Origin: Chromatiales bacterium
Lineage (GTDB): Bacteria > Pseudomonadota > Gammaproteobacteria > Thiohalospirales > Thiohalospiraceae
Reading direction: 5' to 3'
NCBI GenBank assembly: GCA_026984715.1
Contig: JALSRO010000006.1
Coordinates: forward strand, 1 to 5,914
DNA length: 5,914 bases
The number at the start of each line of letters is the position of its first letter. The stretch's first letter is position 1. Below, one piece after another: positions 5,574 to 5,914 of this stretch. The notes below the pieces were generated by a model. That model was not told the origin of the DNA. It saw nothing but the letters and a program-made list of their open reading frames with translations, and made no database searches. The position numbers and the translations under genes are program-made.

Positions 5574-5914
5574 TCATTCGTTTTTTTTACCACCATCCAG
5601 CGTTCGCACCCCTTTCTCGATCTGCTCGGCACTCTCCAGTGTCTTGCCGGTGTCGATGCCCATTTCGGTGAATTTCCGGGCGCCGGGCAGGACGCGGCTG
5701 TCGAAGGAACCGACCAGTTTGTTGTACTGGCTGACGCTGTTTTCCAGGCTGCGGCCGAGGCGGGTCAGGTAGTCGGTCAGGGTCAGCAGGCGTTTGTAGA
5801 GATCTTCGCCTGTGTTGCGGATTTTTTCCGCATTTTCCGCCAGCTGTTCCTGGCGCCAGCCGTAGCCGATGGCGCGCAGCAGGGCGACGAAGCTGGTGGG
5901 GGTGGCGAGGATGA
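5574..5914 (-). CDS. rmuC: DNA recombination protein RmuC, C-terminal end (partial)
   Basis: On the minus strand, 112 codons precede a TGA at complement(5574..5576); the rest of the gene lies beyond the right edge. The visible protein begins ILATPTSFVALLRAIGYGWR, the conserved end of the RmuC nuclease-like core (compare E. coli, which has a PSTLLVALRTI-type segment here). A helical, probably coiled-coil segment follows (AENAEKIRNTGEDLYKRLLT to SLENSVSQYNKLVGSF) and then the RVLPGARKFTEMGI motif. RmuC limits inversions at short inverted repeats in E. coli; its biochemistry is still unclear. The tail ends DGGKKNE, encoded across a run of eight A, and is short compared with E. coli. The gene converges on the flavoprotein gene. 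Confidence 0.93.
   Translation of the reverse strand, partial: ILATPTSFVALLRAIGYGWRQEQLAENAEKIRNTGEDLYKRLLTLTDYLTRLGRSLENSVSQYNKLVGSFDSRVLPGARKFTEMGIDTGKTLESAEQIEKGVRTLDGGKKNE

Noticed and set aside
5556..5590. T8 run downstream of the flavoprotein gene as an intrinsic terminator
   Set aside because: There is no stable hairpin directly before the T-run, which is explained by Lys codons of rmuC on the other strand.

Overview
The window looks like a chromosomal segment from a GC-rich gammaproteobacterium, probably an environmental respiratory or sulfur-cycle lineage. This rests on RNase R and RlmB sequences of gammaproteobacterial type, a Leu(CAG) tRNA with genome-encoded CCA, a redox-rich neighbourhood and high G/C at third codon positions. 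The exact genus cannot be fixed by eye. Nothing mobile is visible: no integrase, transposase, CRISPR array or phage gene.

Layout from left to right. (1) Bases 2-1249 (+) hold the 3' part of a multi-helix membrane iron-sulfur protein of the NapH/NosR/CcoG-like polyferredoxin group, cut by the left edge. (2) Bases 1250-1417 are a short spacer with two small adjacent hairpins and no credible gene. (3) Bases 1418-1504 (-) encode tRNA-Leu(CAG). (4) Bases 1505-1613 are a compact divergent regulatory region. It has a near-consensus sigma70 promoter for the tRNA, a weaker candidate promoter for rnr whose -35 box overlaps the tRNA -35 box on the opposite strand, and a perfect 17-bp palindrome just downstream of the predicted tRNA start. 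(5) Bases 1614-4851 (+) form a tightly packed operon, rnr - rlmB - GIY-YIG (YhbQ-like), with 1-nt and 4-nt overlaps, followed by a plausible weak intrinsic terminator. (6) Bases 4950-5555 (+) encode a small flavodoxin-fold protein with four cysteines spaced like those of iron-sulfur flavoproteins. (7) Bases 5574-5914 (-) are the C-terminal end of rmuC, convergent with the flavoprotein gene and cut by the right edge.

The central operon is about stable-RNA metabolism. RNase R degrades structured and defective RNA, and RlmB methylates the 23S rRNA P-loop. The coupled small GIY-YIG protein belongs to a family of poorly defined nuclease function. The two redox genes on the flanks are separate units with no obvious link to the RNA operon. 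The most interesting signals are the shared-35 divergent promoter with the adjacent palindrome, and the non-standard cysteine clusters in both redox proteins. No clear new multi-gene system is evident; most of the window is recognisable core genome.
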